Notes: generated by a model not told the origin, from the sequence alone. Shown: positions 1-7,158, counted from the first letter of the stretch. The stretch is DNA of 12,158 nucleotides from CAYSLA01 sp964431685 (GCA_964431685.1 CAYSLA010000101.1:1-12158); one strand, 5' to 3'. A program made the numbers and translations.

Positions 1-4
1 TAAC

Positions 5-29
5 GCTTCGGGACACACGTCCGCGAAGC
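5..29. repeat. REP-like hairpin, copy 1 (bulge on 3' side)
   Basis: This is a palindrome with stem GCTTCG/CGAAGC, inner stem GGAC/GTCC, loop ACAC and one unpaired G at 23. The same architecture recurs at 45-67 and 8466-8488. Half of a copy in the opposite orientation lies at 8355-8369, and its first 18 bases (from 8352) match the complement of this copy. Noncoding, at the left edge of the window. Confidence 0.75.
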
Positions 30-44
30 ATAGTACCGGAGATA

Positions 45-67
45 CTTCGTGGGCGCTTGCCCCGAAG
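45..67. repeat. REP-like hairpin, copy 2 (bulge on 5' side)
   Basis: The stem is CTTCG/CGAAG, the inner stem GGGC/GCCC and the loop GCTT, with an unpaired T at 50. The bulge is on the opposite side from copy 1, so the two copies form an inverted pair 15 bp apart. The inner stem differs from copy 1 by a compensated change (GGAC/GTCC to GGGC/GCCC). The complement of the copy at 8466-8488 is nearly identical, flanks included. Confidence 0.75.
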
Positions 68-149
68 ACCAGAGTCTGCGCCGCGTATGTTAGTTATTGT
101 GCTATGCACTGTGCCGTATGGTTGAAATTATAGCTGACACGGCGATCTA

Positions 150-166
150 TGTCAATATACTTGACA
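150..166. promoter_or_regulatory. Candidate operator overlapping the regulator's -35
   Basis: TGTCAA-TATAC-TTGACA is a perfect 6-bp inverted repeat with a 5-bp centre, and its right arm is the -35 hexamer of the promoter at 161-190. A repressor bound here would block RNA polymerase. Autoregulation by the DeoR-type product is the simplest reading, but this is inference. The palindrome is partly forced by the consensus -35, so chance is not excluded. Confidence 0.45.
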
Positions 167-190
167 ATGAAGCGTTCTCAAGTCTATAAT
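161..190 (+). promoter_or_regulatory. Sigma-70 promoter of the DeoR-type regulator
   Basis: Both hexamers are perfect consensus: TTGACA at 161-166 and TATAAT at 185-190, with an 18-bp spacer. Transcription would begin near 197, about 21 bases before the ATG at 218. The open frame runs upstream through this promoter, so an upstream start at 149 is very unlikely. Confidence 0.85.
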
Positions 191-217
191 CATGTTAGAA
201 ACGAACATGGAGAACGG

Positions 218-973
218 ATGGACGCACGAAAGATCTCGGTACTTGAGCTTCTCAATAGCGATCAGCAGGTCTCGGTAGGCACCCTGGCTCGGCAGTTCGG
301 TGTATCTGAGATGACCATCAGGCGCGACCTGGACGAGCTTCAGCGACAGGGTCTTGCCGTCCGCACGCACGGCGGGGCGGTTTCAACCGGCAGACTGAGG
401 TTTATGCAGGCCGGCCTGGCGGGAGGCGGGAGCAGTTGGGCAAAGGCCGCCATCGGCGCGGCCGCAGCGGTGCTGATAGAGCCCGGCTGGACCGTGGTGT
501 TTGATACCGGCACCACAGCCCTGGAGGTTGCCAAACATATGCCGAGGGATCCATCGATAACCGTCGCCACTACGTCTCTCTGCGTCGCCCAGGAGCTCTA
601 CAGCTCGCCAAGCAACATCATCTTGCTCGGCGGCATTCTCCGAAAGGAGTTTCCCAGCGTCTACGGCCCCATAACCGAGAGACTGCTAAACGATATCCAG
701 GTCGACTTGCTGATCATGGGCTGTGACGCCGCAAGCAGTGAGAGCGGGTTCTACACAAACGACATCCATATCTCCAGTCTGGAGAGCTCGATGATGCGGG
801 TGGCCCACAAGGCCGTTGTGGTCACCGAGAGTGCCAAGTTCGGACGCAGGGCGTTTGCACGCTATGCCACACTCGACCAGGTCCACACTCTGGTCACAGA
901 CAGCGGCCTCTCGGATGTTGACCGGGGCAATCTCGAGACCCACGGCATCAGAATCATCACAGCGAACGTGTAG
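218..973 (+). CDS. DeoR/GlpR-family transcriptional regulator
   Basis: This is a cytoplasmic DNA-binding repressor of 251 residues, the usual length for the family. An N-terminal winged helix-turn-helix spans about residues 5-55. It ends in the family signature VSEMTIRRDLDEL followed by RTHGGAV. The C-terminal DeoR sensor domain (about 75-235) has the sugar-phosphate-binding-type motifs DTGTT (96-100), a TTS followed by LCVAQEL, LLGG and a late ESAKFG. The effector is probably a phosphorylated sugar or sugar acid, by family analogy. I chose the ATG at 218 because it has GGAG at 209-212, five bases upstream, and lies just downstream of a perfect promoter. The frame is open back to 149, but that start would precede the transcript. 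The gene runs convergently into the SGNH hydrolase gene with an 11-bp gap. It may control the minus-strand sugar-acid cluster and itself, which is inference from position. Confidence 0.92.
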   Translation: MDARKISVLELLNSDQQVSVGTLARQFGVSEMTIRRDLDELQRQGLAVRTHGGAVSTGRLRFMQAGLAGGGSSWAKAAIGAAAAVLIEPGWTVVFDTGTTALEVAKHMPRDPSITVATTSLCVAQELYSSPSNIILLGGILRKEFPSVYGPITERLLNDIQVDLLIMGCDAASSESGFYTNDIHISSLESSMMRVAHKAVVVTESAKFGRRAFARYATLDQVHTLVTDSGLSDVDRGNLETHGIRIITANV

Positions 974-984
974 AGATGCCTCTC

Positions 985-2106
985 TCACACGGCTCCGAAC
1001 TGCAGGATGCGAGCGGCGTGCCCCTCGCTGGCCGGATTGCTGCGTTCTGAGACACGAAGTGTGACGCGGTGTTCGCCGGGTGGCAGGCCGTTAGCAAGAA
1101 CGCGAAAGACCGGTCGGTGGAAGAACTCGCAGTAGTGGTCGTACAGGTCTACTTCTTGTGGGGCAGAGTCATCGACCTCTACAATCAACACTCCCGCATC
1201 CATCCCCGCAATGGCACTAATCGCGAACGTCGACCCTGCGATACTTATGCTTAGTTCTGCGCCCGGTTCGGTCGCCGTCAGCACGTTCACCGGCCCCTCG
1301 AAATTGCAGACTTTCTCGGGTGTCCATCCCGATGCCATCTCCCAACCCCGCACTACTTCCGCACAATCCGTGCTGACCAACTTCGCTTGTTCCAGATTGT
1401 CGGCAAATAGCGGGATAGGTAGTGTGTACGTAGTGACAGTTTCCGGGACGTCGTCGTCCCAAGCCTCGTCCAGAAGATCCCGTATGCAGCCCAGATACTG
1501 CTCGTGACCGAAAGGTCTCGGGTGGCACGTGTCGCCTGCAAACGCGTCCCAGACGAAGTCGCCAGCTTCCAGTCTGCGGGTCACCTCCTGAGCAAGGTTC
1601 ATCGCTGGCAAGCGATAGTGACGCACGACTGTCTCATGATCCACGATCACCTCCGGTTCTCTGTGATCGCGATAGGTATCGACCTTAGACTGGTCGACAA
1701 AGTAGAGGACAAGGATATCCATGGCCGGGTTGGAGCGTCGCGCTTTGCGTATGATGCCTTCCATAGCTTGCATGCGCTGGTTGTCCAAAGTAGCACCGCC
1801 GTCATCGTTGACGGCAAATTCGAGGAAGAGCAGATCAACCGGACCTCGGTGCAGCACATTCGAGTCAAAGCGGAACGCGCCACAGGTTGAGTTGGTTCCG
1901 CCAATTCCTGCATTCACGAAATCCAATTCAGCGTCCGCAAAACGCTCACGAAGCATGGCGGTGGTCAGGTTGCTCCACCCTTCCATGATGGTGATTGACC
2001 CACCAAGGAACGCCACGCGTCCCCTTTTGTCCCTCACGAATTTGCAGCGACTGTTGCGCAACCCGTCTCTGAGGTGATAGTAGTGGTCTGAATCGTTGTT
2101 CGTCAT
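985..2106 (-). CDS. SGNH/GDSL-type hydrolase with C-terminal beta-rich domain
   Basis: This is a probable carbohydrate or glycoside esterase of the SGNH superfamily, 373 residues from the ATG at 2106. Block I is FLGGSIT with the nucleophile Ser37. Block II is NAGIGGT with the oxyanion Gly near 69. Block III is EFAVND with Asn100. Block V is DTCHPRPFGH with Asp192 and His195. Residues beyond about 220 form a separate, probably beta-sandwich region that may bind carbohydrate; I cannot name its family. There is no signal peptide, so it is likely cytoplasmic. The ATG at 2106 overlaps the SDR stop codon as ATGA, the usual sign of translational coupling. An alternative in-frame ATG lies at 2115. 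No strong SD is visible, which fits coupling. Deacetylation of a sugar substrate fits the cluster, but the substrate is not shown. Confidence 0.85.
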   Translation of the reverse strand: MTNNDSDHYYHLRDGLRNSRCKFVRDKRGRVAFLGGSITIMEGWSNLTTAMLRERFADAELDFVNAGIGGTNSTCGAFRFDSNVLHRGPVDLLFLEFAVNDDGGATLDNQRMQAMEGIIRKARRSNPAMDILVLYFVDQSKVDTYRDHREPEVIVDHETVVRHYRLPAMNLAQEVTRRLEAGDFVWDAFAGDTCHPRPFGHEQYLGCIRDLLDEAWDDDVPETVTTYTLPIPLFADNLEQAKLVSTDCAEVVRGWEMASGWTPEKVCNFEGPVNVLTATEPGAELSISIAGSTFAISAIAGMDAGVLIVEVDDSAPQEVDLYDHYCEFFHRPVFRVLANGLPPGEHRVTLRVSERSNPASEGHAARILQFGAV

Positions 2107-2912
2107 ATGAAGCATCCATTTGGCGAGAGTTGTACAGTTGCCCCGCCGTCCACTATCAGAGTCTGGCCGGTGATATACATCGACTGGCTGCTCGCAAGAA
2201 ACGCAACCGCCGCTGCCGTCTCCGCCGGGGTGCCGGATCTGCCCATCGGAATCAATGTCTGTTTGACATCCTCCAGAGAGACCTCCGCGGCGAAGTGCTT
2301 TCGCTCCGTGCGGGTTGAGCCTGGGGCGACTCCGTTGACTCGAATGCCCTGTGGAGCGAGTTCAATCGCCAGGGCCCGTGTGAACGACTCCAGAGCTGCC
2401 TTGCTGCTGTCATAGGGAACCATACCATAGTGTGCGCGACACGCTCCGACGGTCGAGATGAACACAATGACCCCTGTGCCGTGCGGTGCCATCATATCCG
2501 TGTACGCTTTGGCAAGGTAGTAGGCGCTGTCTATGTTGGCGCCGAACACTTCGCGCCAATGGGCGGTGTCAGTCTCAGCGAAACTCTTTGAGTATTTCAT
2601 CGCAGCGTTGTGCACCAGCACATGCAGAGCGCCGTACTCATCCCTGATCCGCTCGAAAAGCTTCGCGATATCGACTTCGCTGGACACGTCCGCTATCGCA
2701 AAGTCAGCCTGTCCTCCGGCAGACCGAATCTGTTCGACGGTCTCGCTCAAGGTCTTCTCGGTGCGTCCGCACAGCAAGACCCTCATACCCTCCGTCGCCA
2801 AACGCAGGCTTATACCGCGGCCGATACCCGCTCCTCCGCCGGTTATCAGAGCCGTCTTCCCTCTCAGGTCCGAATAACATGGGCCTTTAGGCGGACTATA
2901 GGATTCACTCAT
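2103..2912 (-). CDS. Short-chain dehydrogenase/reductase (classical SDR)
   Basis: This is an NAD(P)-dependent oxidoreductase of 269 residues, slightly longer than the usual 250 because of an N-terminal extension of about 15 residues. The cofactor motif TGGGAGIG is at 24-31 and Arg50 follows the second strand (LCGR), which hints at NADP preference. HNAA at 101-104 replaces the typical NNAG. The catalytic tetrad is Asn126, Ser153, Tyr167 and Lys171 (YDSSK). The C-terminal pattern, TGQTLIVDGG, is that of FabG or glucose-dehydrogenase-like members. The start ATG has GAGGA six bases upstream. The gene lies 12 bp after the ManD-like gene and overlaps the SGNH gene by 4 bp. A role in reducing or oxidising a sugar acid, for example fructuronate/mannonate, is inferred from the neighbours only; a Bacillus enzyme of that activity is also an SDR. 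Confidence 0.9.
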   Translation of the reverse strand: MSESYSPPKGPCYSDLRGKTALITGGGAGIGRGISLRLATEGMRVLLCGRTEKTLSETVEQIRSAGGQADFAIADVSSEVDIAKLFERIRDEYGALHVLVHNAAMKYSKSFAETDTAHWREVFGANIDSAYYLAKAYTDMMAPHGTGVIVFISTVGACRAHYGMVPYDSSKAALESFTRALAIELAPQGIRVNGVAPGSTRTERKHFAAEVSLEDVKQTLIPMGRSGTPAETAAAVAFLASSQSMYITGQTLIVDGGATVQLSPNGCFI

Positions 2913-2924
2913 TGAACTTCCTCA

Positions 2925-4127
2925 TTAGGGGTAGACTGCGCTGCCATCCGGGGCCCGCGCGAGCGTCCACTCGGGCACACCATCAGGACAAGGGTACTTC
3001 GCGGCTTTCTTCTCGTCTATGTCGACGCCCAGGCCGGGAGCCTCATTCACATAGGCGTAACCGTTTCGGATCTCGGGACAGCCTGGGAACGCCTCTCGCT
3101 CCGCGTCAGTGAAACCGCTCCATTCCTGGATTCCGAAATTGGGGCTGCTGAGGTCCAGGTGCACGTTCGCGGCGTGTCCCACCGGAGACACATCGCCCGG
3201 GCCGTGCCACGCAGTGCGTATGCCAAATGCCTGACACAGCGTCGCCAGCTTCCTCGCGGGCGTGATTCCGCCGATGGCGCTGACGTGAACACGGATGAAG
3301 TCGATCAACCGGTCAGTTACGAGCGGCATCCACTCGGCAGGGTTGGTGAACAGCTCGCCCATCGCGATAGGTGTTGCGCACTGCTGGCGGATCATCCTGA
3401 ACCACTCGATCTGCTCGGGCGGCAGGAGGTCTTCCAGGAAGAAAAGTCTGTACGGTTCGAGCTCCCTCGCCAGACGCACGGCTTCGATGGGCGCGATGCG
3501 CTCGTGCACGTCGTGCACCAGTTCCACATCGTATCCGACAGTGCTTCTCAAATGTTCAAAGAGTTTTGGCACCGACCTGACGTATAGGTCAGGGTCGAAA
3601 TAGGCCCCTGGGAGCGCACCCTCCGGGGCAGCTCTGAGACTGCCGGCCCCACCGTATCCGCCCATCTGGCATCGCACATAGTGAACACCCTGTTCCATGA
3701 ACCGGCGCACGTTTTCCTCGACAACGGTAGGTTCGTTGCCATCGGCGTGCCTATATATAGCCGCAGCCTCCCGGCACTTCCCTCCCAGAAGCTGGTAAAC
3801 CGGCATGCCGGCGAGTTTGCCTTTGATATCCCACAGCGCCTGATCCACCCCGGAAAGGGCATTGTTGAGAACAGGACCGCAGCGCCAGTATGAGTTGACA
3901 TACGCCGAATGCCATATATCTTCAGTGCGTCGAGGGTCCTTGCCAATAAGAAACGGCTTCAGGAACTCATCGACGGCTGTCCGCACCGCAGAGTGGCGCT
4001 GGGTAAACGTGGCGCACCCGAGGCCGTATAGCCCAGGTTCCGAAGTCTCCACCTTCACGACTATGAGGCGGCTCGCTGATGGCGCAGTGAGAATTGCTCG
4101 AACATCCCGAATAGTAAGCTCTGACAC
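2925..4127 (-). CDS. Enolase-superfamily sugar-acid dehydratase, mannonate dehydratase (ManD/RspA)-like
   Basis: This 400-residue protein belongs to the enolase superfamily. An N-terminal capping domain spans about 1-125 and is followed by a TIM barrel. Metal ligands are Asp206 (in HDVH), Glu232 (FLEDLL) and Glu258 (MGELF). His208, His308 and Asp312 (WHGPGD), and Glu335 complete the site. The spacings D-26-E-26-E-50-H match the ManD subgroup as I remember it. YRHADG (125-130) and VRCQ (151-154) are also ManD-like. The loop after VRCQ is Gly-rich and looks shorter than in canonical ManD, so the substrate may not be D-mannonate; D-gluconate or another aldonate is possible. The product would be a 2-keto-3-deoxy sugar acid. 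The start is GTG at 4127, with AAGGAAGG eight bases upstream. The gene lies 20 bp downstream of the secreted-protein gene and 12 bp upstream of the SDR gene. Confidence 0.88.
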   Translation of the reverse strand: MSELTIRDVRAILTAPSASRLIVVKVETSEPGLYGLGCATFTQRHSAVRTAVDEFLKPFLIGKDPRRTEDIWHSAYVNSYWRCGPVLNNALSGVDQALWDIKGKLAGMPVYQLLGGKCREAAAIYRHADGNEPTVVEENVRRFMEQGVHYVRCQMGGYGGAGSLRAAPEGALPGAYFDPDLYVRSVPKLFEHLRSTVGYDVELVHDVHERIAPIEAVRLARELEPYRLFFLEDLLPPEQIEWFRMIRQQCATPIAMGELFTNPAEWMPLVTDRLIDFIRVHVSAIGGITPARKLATLCQAFGIRTAWHGPGDVSPVGHAANVHLDLSSPNFGIQEWSGFTDAEREAFPGCPEIRNGYAYVNEAPGLGVDIDEKKAAKYPCPDGVPEWTLARAPDGSAVYP

Positions 4128-4147
4128 CTGCTGATCCTTCCTTTGCG

Positions 4148-5932
4148 CTACTGAGGCTTCACCCTGTAGGTAGCATCCGTCGTGAACCCGGTGACGACTT
4201 TGAACTCAACTGGGTGGTTGTCTTCGTCGGGATAGACACGAAACAAATGCTGAACAATCTCCGAGCCGCTCTGTTCCATCCTCACGTGTTGCGACTTCTT
4301 CTCCAGGGCCGCGTAGGCTGCGCCCTTCGAGGTGAGCGCCCTCTTGAGATGGCCCCATTGCTCGTCAGTCAGTCCCGATACACTCAGTCTGCCGGTCTCA
4401 AGGGCAGCCTGCTGGTCTTTTGACAAAGCACCATAGAACCTCAGAATATCTCTGTTGCGCACGGCGTCTCCCGCACCCAGTCCGACGAGCTTGGCGTCTT
4501 TGGCGATTGTGTTCTCCAGTTGCGCGTCGCGCAATCCGGCCATCCCCACCAGATCTTCCAGCTTGAGGCCCCTGTTTCTCTCACCGCGATCCGTCCAGTA
4601 TTCCATCCAGACTTGCGGCACTTCCCACGACCGCTTCACAAACCAGGCGTGGTCTCGGAGCACCAGAAGGCCGTCGGCAAACTGCCAGTCCTTGCCAAAC
4701 ACTCGACGAACGTCGAGCAGGTGCGCACCGAGTGTTCGAGCGCCGCCCAGCACAGGCCCGTTGATCAGGCCGTAGCAGTCGGACAACACATTCAGCCCAG
4801 TGTTCGAGGATATGGCGTCAAGGACCTCCGACAACGGGATAGATCTGTCCTTTTCGATGATGGTCAGGCTCTGCCGAAGCGCCGGGTTGGATGTGATGTC
4901 GACTCCAACATCATCCGCCGCATTCATCTGCCGAATTGCGGCCTTTGTTCCTGTCTCCACCTCTGCTGCGACCCGTTTTGCAGGCTGGCCGCTTCTGAGA
5001 CTGATGATGGCGTTTCCCAGCGTCTTCGCCAGGAGAGTGGACGGATCGAAGAGTGGAATCTCCATCCGCTTTGACCCTCCCCAAATCGCCAGTCTGCCCA
5101 GAACGCTGCGGGAGACGATGTCAACGCCCGTCATACTCCTGCCATTGACCGTCAACTGCAGCCTGTCAAACTGGCCACTCAGCAACTCCGTGTATGTCGC
5201 ATCGCCGCCAATGCTCTTGGTGAGTTCTCCGTACGATCCGACTACACTCTTGAGAGTATCCTGAAGCTGTGGAAGCATAGAAGCGACGGGAATGGTTGTC
5301 TCTCCGCCGTCCAGATATGCCTGCCGAGCCTCGGCAGAACTATCGAAGAACGAAGAAAGCCCTCTGCCCAGGGACTCCGTTGCCAGCACATATCGCCACG
5401 GATCAGAGGACTTGAGAGATGCCGCATCCGCCGAACTCATCTTGCCCAGAACAGCCAGGTCACTCAGCAGATCGGCGCGCTTGTCGGACAGCCTGGTCTT
5501 CTCAGAAGCTTCATACGCCGCCGCCAACTTTCGTTCTTCGGCCCTCTGCGCATCGGACTGGAAGAGAACGTAGACATACTGGCCGCTTTGGGTGCTCCGT
5601 GACCAGCTAAAGTCCATCATCGCGGCCATCTGATGCATCAGCTCACACAGCTTTACGGACGAGACCTGAGCGCTGATCTTGCGATCGTAGCTCTGCCAGT
5701 CCTCGTTGTCCCATCCCACCGCCATTCCAACTCCGGTGGATTGCGAGAGGTCCAGGAAGAAATCGGCAAGCCGGGCACAATCTGCCTTCAGGGTCACGGT
5801 CTGTGACAATCGGGGATCAATCGTATCTGCGGCCCGGAGATCGGCAACGACTTCAGCCCGAGCGGGCACGCCGCCAGCAACGATAAGCGCCAAAGTTGAC
5901 AGAAAGACTATGAGTAACCGATAGGCGGCCAA
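4148..5932 (-). CDS. Secreted protein with two STN-like domains and no secretin domain
   Basis: This is a 594-residue exported protein of unknown function. Residues 1-26 form a signal peptide with a hydrophobic core at 6-20 and a cleavage motif ARA before Glu27. Residues about 43-125 look like an STN (secretin/TonB short N-terminal) fold: VTLKA, then LADFFLDLSQSTGVGMAVGW, ISAQV and a YVYVLF strand. A second STN-like unit at about 354-428 reads SLTIIE, IPLSEVLDAISSNTGLNVLSD and LLVLRD. Between and after them lie Ala-rich helices and a tail at 450-545 containing FYGALSKDQQAAL and LTDEQWGHLK. No outer-membrane secretin or TonB-receptor barrel follows. The start is TTG at 5932, backed by AAGGAG at 5945-5940 with 7-base spacing. 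Its place in a sugar-acid cluster may be incidental. Domain naming is by pattern and is moderately sure. Confidence 0.8.
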   Translation of the reverse strand: MAAYRLLIVFLSTLALIVAGGVPARAEVVADLRAADTIDPRLSQTVTLKADCARLADFFLDLSQSTGVGMAVGWDNEDWQSYDRKISAQVSSVKLCELMHQMAAMMDFSWSRSTQSGQYVYVLFQSDAQRAEERKLAAAYEASEKTRLSDKRADLLSDLAVLGKMSSADAASLKSSDPWRYVLATESLGRGLSSFFDSSAEARQAYLDGGETTIPVASMLPQLQDTLKSVVGSYGELTKSIGGDATYTELLSGQFDRLQLTVNGRSMTGVDIVSRSVLGRLAIWGGSKRMEIPLFDPSTLLAKTLGNAIISLRSGQPAKRVAAEVETGTKAAIRQMNAADDVGVDITSNPALRQSLTIIEKDRSIPLSEVLDAISSNTGLNVLSDCYGLINGPVLGGARTLGAHLLDVRRVFGKDWQFADGLLVLRDHAWFVKRSWEVPQVWMEYWTDRGERNRGLKLEDLVGMAGLRDAQLENTIAKDAKLVGLGAGDAVRNRDILRFYGALSKDQQAALETGRLSVSGLTDEQWGHLKRALTSKGAAYAALEKKSQHVRMEQSGSEIVQHLFRVYPDEDNHPVEFKVVTGFTTDATYRVKPQ

Positions 5933-5939
5933 TGAGTAG

Positions 5940-5945
5940 CTCCTT
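5940..5945 (-). promoter_or_regulatory. Shine-Dalgarno supporting a TTG start
   Basis: AAGGAG on the minus strand ends seven bases before the TTG at 5932. It supports that rare start codon for the STN-domain protein, because no in-frame ATG precedes the signal peptide. Confidence 0.75.
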
Positions 5946-5950
5946 GTAGA

Positions 5951-5970
5951 GGCGGACCGGTGTGTCCGCC
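5951..5970. repeat. Palindromic repeat, second type
   Basis: GGCGGAC-CGGTGT-GTCCGCC is a perfect 7-bp stem with a 6-base loop. It sits in the 69-bp gap between the DapA-family gene and the STN-protein gene, six bases upstream of the latter's SD. There is no T tract on either strand, so it is not a classical terminator. It resembles short GC-rich palindromes dispersed in several bacterial phyla. In an RNA it could stabilise transcript ends or partly attenuate the operon. Confidence 0.65.
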
Positions 5971-6001
5971 CTGTGGCGCTCTTGCCTGCGACCCCGCGGC
6001 A

Positions 6002-7048
6002 CTACGACGCCAGAGCGTTCCACACGTCATCATCGCCTATCCGCCCTGCAATATCGACACCGTAGAACTCCGCTATAGGACGAAGCATCTCAGGATTGCG
6101 TTCCCAGACCGCGGCCGCGGCCTGCCGCACAACAGCTACCCCAGACCTGCTCATCTTGCCCAGCGGCCGTCTCGACGGTCCGGCAGGCATTCCGAGAGCG
6201 TTCATCAGCGTCTTGATCGCAAGCGGGTTGCGGTAGCGATCGTTTACGGTAACCGTCTGACCGTTGGGGAGTGTTCTCTGGTTGTCGACTTTGACGGTTA
6301 CGATGCCAAGAAGAGGCGTAAGCGCGTCTCGGACAGCCTCGGCGGCGGCGGTTTCTCCGGCGTTCAGGGCTTCGACCATTGCGCGTATTCCGCGCGGCAC
6401 CACGTTCGTGGCAACTGAGATAACACCGTCAGCCTTTATCGAGGGATCCTTCATCATAGAAAAAGTCAGGTCATCGTCGCCGCTCATTATCGAGAAATCC
6501 GGCCCACACAGTTCCCTGGTCCTGGCCATCCGTGCAAGATCGCCAGTGGCCTCCTTCACCGTGTTGACGTTCGGATACCGTCCGGCCAGTATGGCGAGAT
6601 CCTCGACGCTCAGAGCGGTTCCCGTTCTACCCGGAATGATGTATGGCACCACGGTAGTCTTCGGGAACTCGCCCGCGATAGCCCCGTGATACTCGTCTCG
6701 CAGTTCCTGCGACGAAGGACCGTTGTAGTAGCAGTCGACCAGAAGCACTGCGTCTACGCCGCTGTTTACCGCGTGCCTGGAACTCGAGAGAGCTTCTTCG
6801 GTGGAGTTGCTGCCGGTTCCGGCCAGAACCGGGCACTTGCCCCTGGATATGGCGATAACGCGGTCTATCACCTCGTTATGTTCTTCCCACCCTAGTGTCG
6901 GAGACTCACCAGTCGTGCCCACCGGCAGCAGGCCGCTAATCCCCTCGGATATCTGGAACTGGGCATTCTTCTCGAGACCTTCCCAGTCTACGCTCCGGTC
7001 TGAGTTGAACGGGGTAACCATTGCAGTCCAGGTGTTTGTGAGCTTCAT
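6002..7048 (-). CDS. DapA (dihydrodipicolinate synthase)/N-acetylneuraminate lyase family aldolase
   Basis: This is a cytoplasmic class I (Schiff-base) aldolase of 348 residues, about 50 more than a typical DapA. GTTGES (44-49) supplies the Thr pair, YYNGP (107-111) and YIIPGRTG (136-143) supply the Tyr residues and Arg141, and Lys165 in VKEATGD is the Schiff-base lysine. GVISVATN follows. All residues expected of true DapA (4-hydroxy-tetrahydrodipicolinate synthase) are present. The extra length comes from an insertion near 255-275 (QRTLPNGQTVTV) and a C-terminal extension past about 322. The start ATG has GGAGG seven bases upstream and a promoter at 7107-7135. Lysine/diaminopimelate synthesis is one reading. 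Cleavage of the 2-keto-3-deoxy acid made by the ManD-like enzyme is the other, favoured only by position. Known KDG aldolases belong to this same superfamily. Confidence 0.88.
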   Translation of the reverse strand: MKLTNTWTAMVTPFNSDRSVDWEGLEKNAQFQISEGISGLLPVGTTGESPTLGWEEHNEVIDRVIAISRGKCPVLAGTGSNSTEEALSSSRHAVNSGVDAVLLVDCYYNGPSSQELRDEYHGAIAGEFPKTTVVPYIIPGRTGTALSVEDLAILAGRYPNVNTVKEATGDLARMARTRELCGPDFSIMSGDDDLTFSMMKDPSIKADGVISVATNVVPRGIRAMVEALNAGETAAAEAVRDALTPLLGIVTVKVDNQRTLPNGQTVTVNDRYRNPLAIKTLMNALGMPAGPSRRPLGKMSRSGVAVVRQAAAAVWERNPEMLRPIAEFYGVDIAGRIGDDDVWNALAS

Positions 7049-7106
7049 CGAAGTTCCTCCAGATCGATCGCGCCGACTGATGCCGCCCGCGCGCTAGACA
7101 ATCAAC

Positions 7107-7135
7107 ATTTTACCCTGTAAGCGAGTTCTTGGCAA
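7107..7135 (-). promoter_or_regulatory. Promoter of the minus-strand cluster
   Basis: On the minus strand the -35 is TTGCCA (7135-7130) and the -10 is TAAAAT (7112-7107), with a 17-bp spacer. The start would be near 7100, giving a leader of about 52 bases before the ATG at 7048. Its -35 overlaps that of the plus-strand promoter at 7129-7158. Confidence 0.65.
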
Positions 7136-7158
7136 ACCGGGATTCCAAGGGTTATAAT
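7129..7158 (+). promoter_or_regulatory. Promoter of the URO-D-like gene
   Basis: The -35 is TTGGCA (7129-7134) and the -10 is a perfect TATAAT (7153-7158), with an 18-bp spacer. The start would be near 7165, about 26 bases before the ATG at 7191. The -35 shares five bases with the divergent promoter, because TTGGCAA reads TTGCCAA on the other strand. Confidence 0.75.

Noticed and set aside
1504..2077. Plus-strand frames opposite the SGNH hydrolase and other antisense frames of 60-180 codons throughout
   Set aside because: They lie wholly inside well-supported genes on the other strand and show no recognisable domains.
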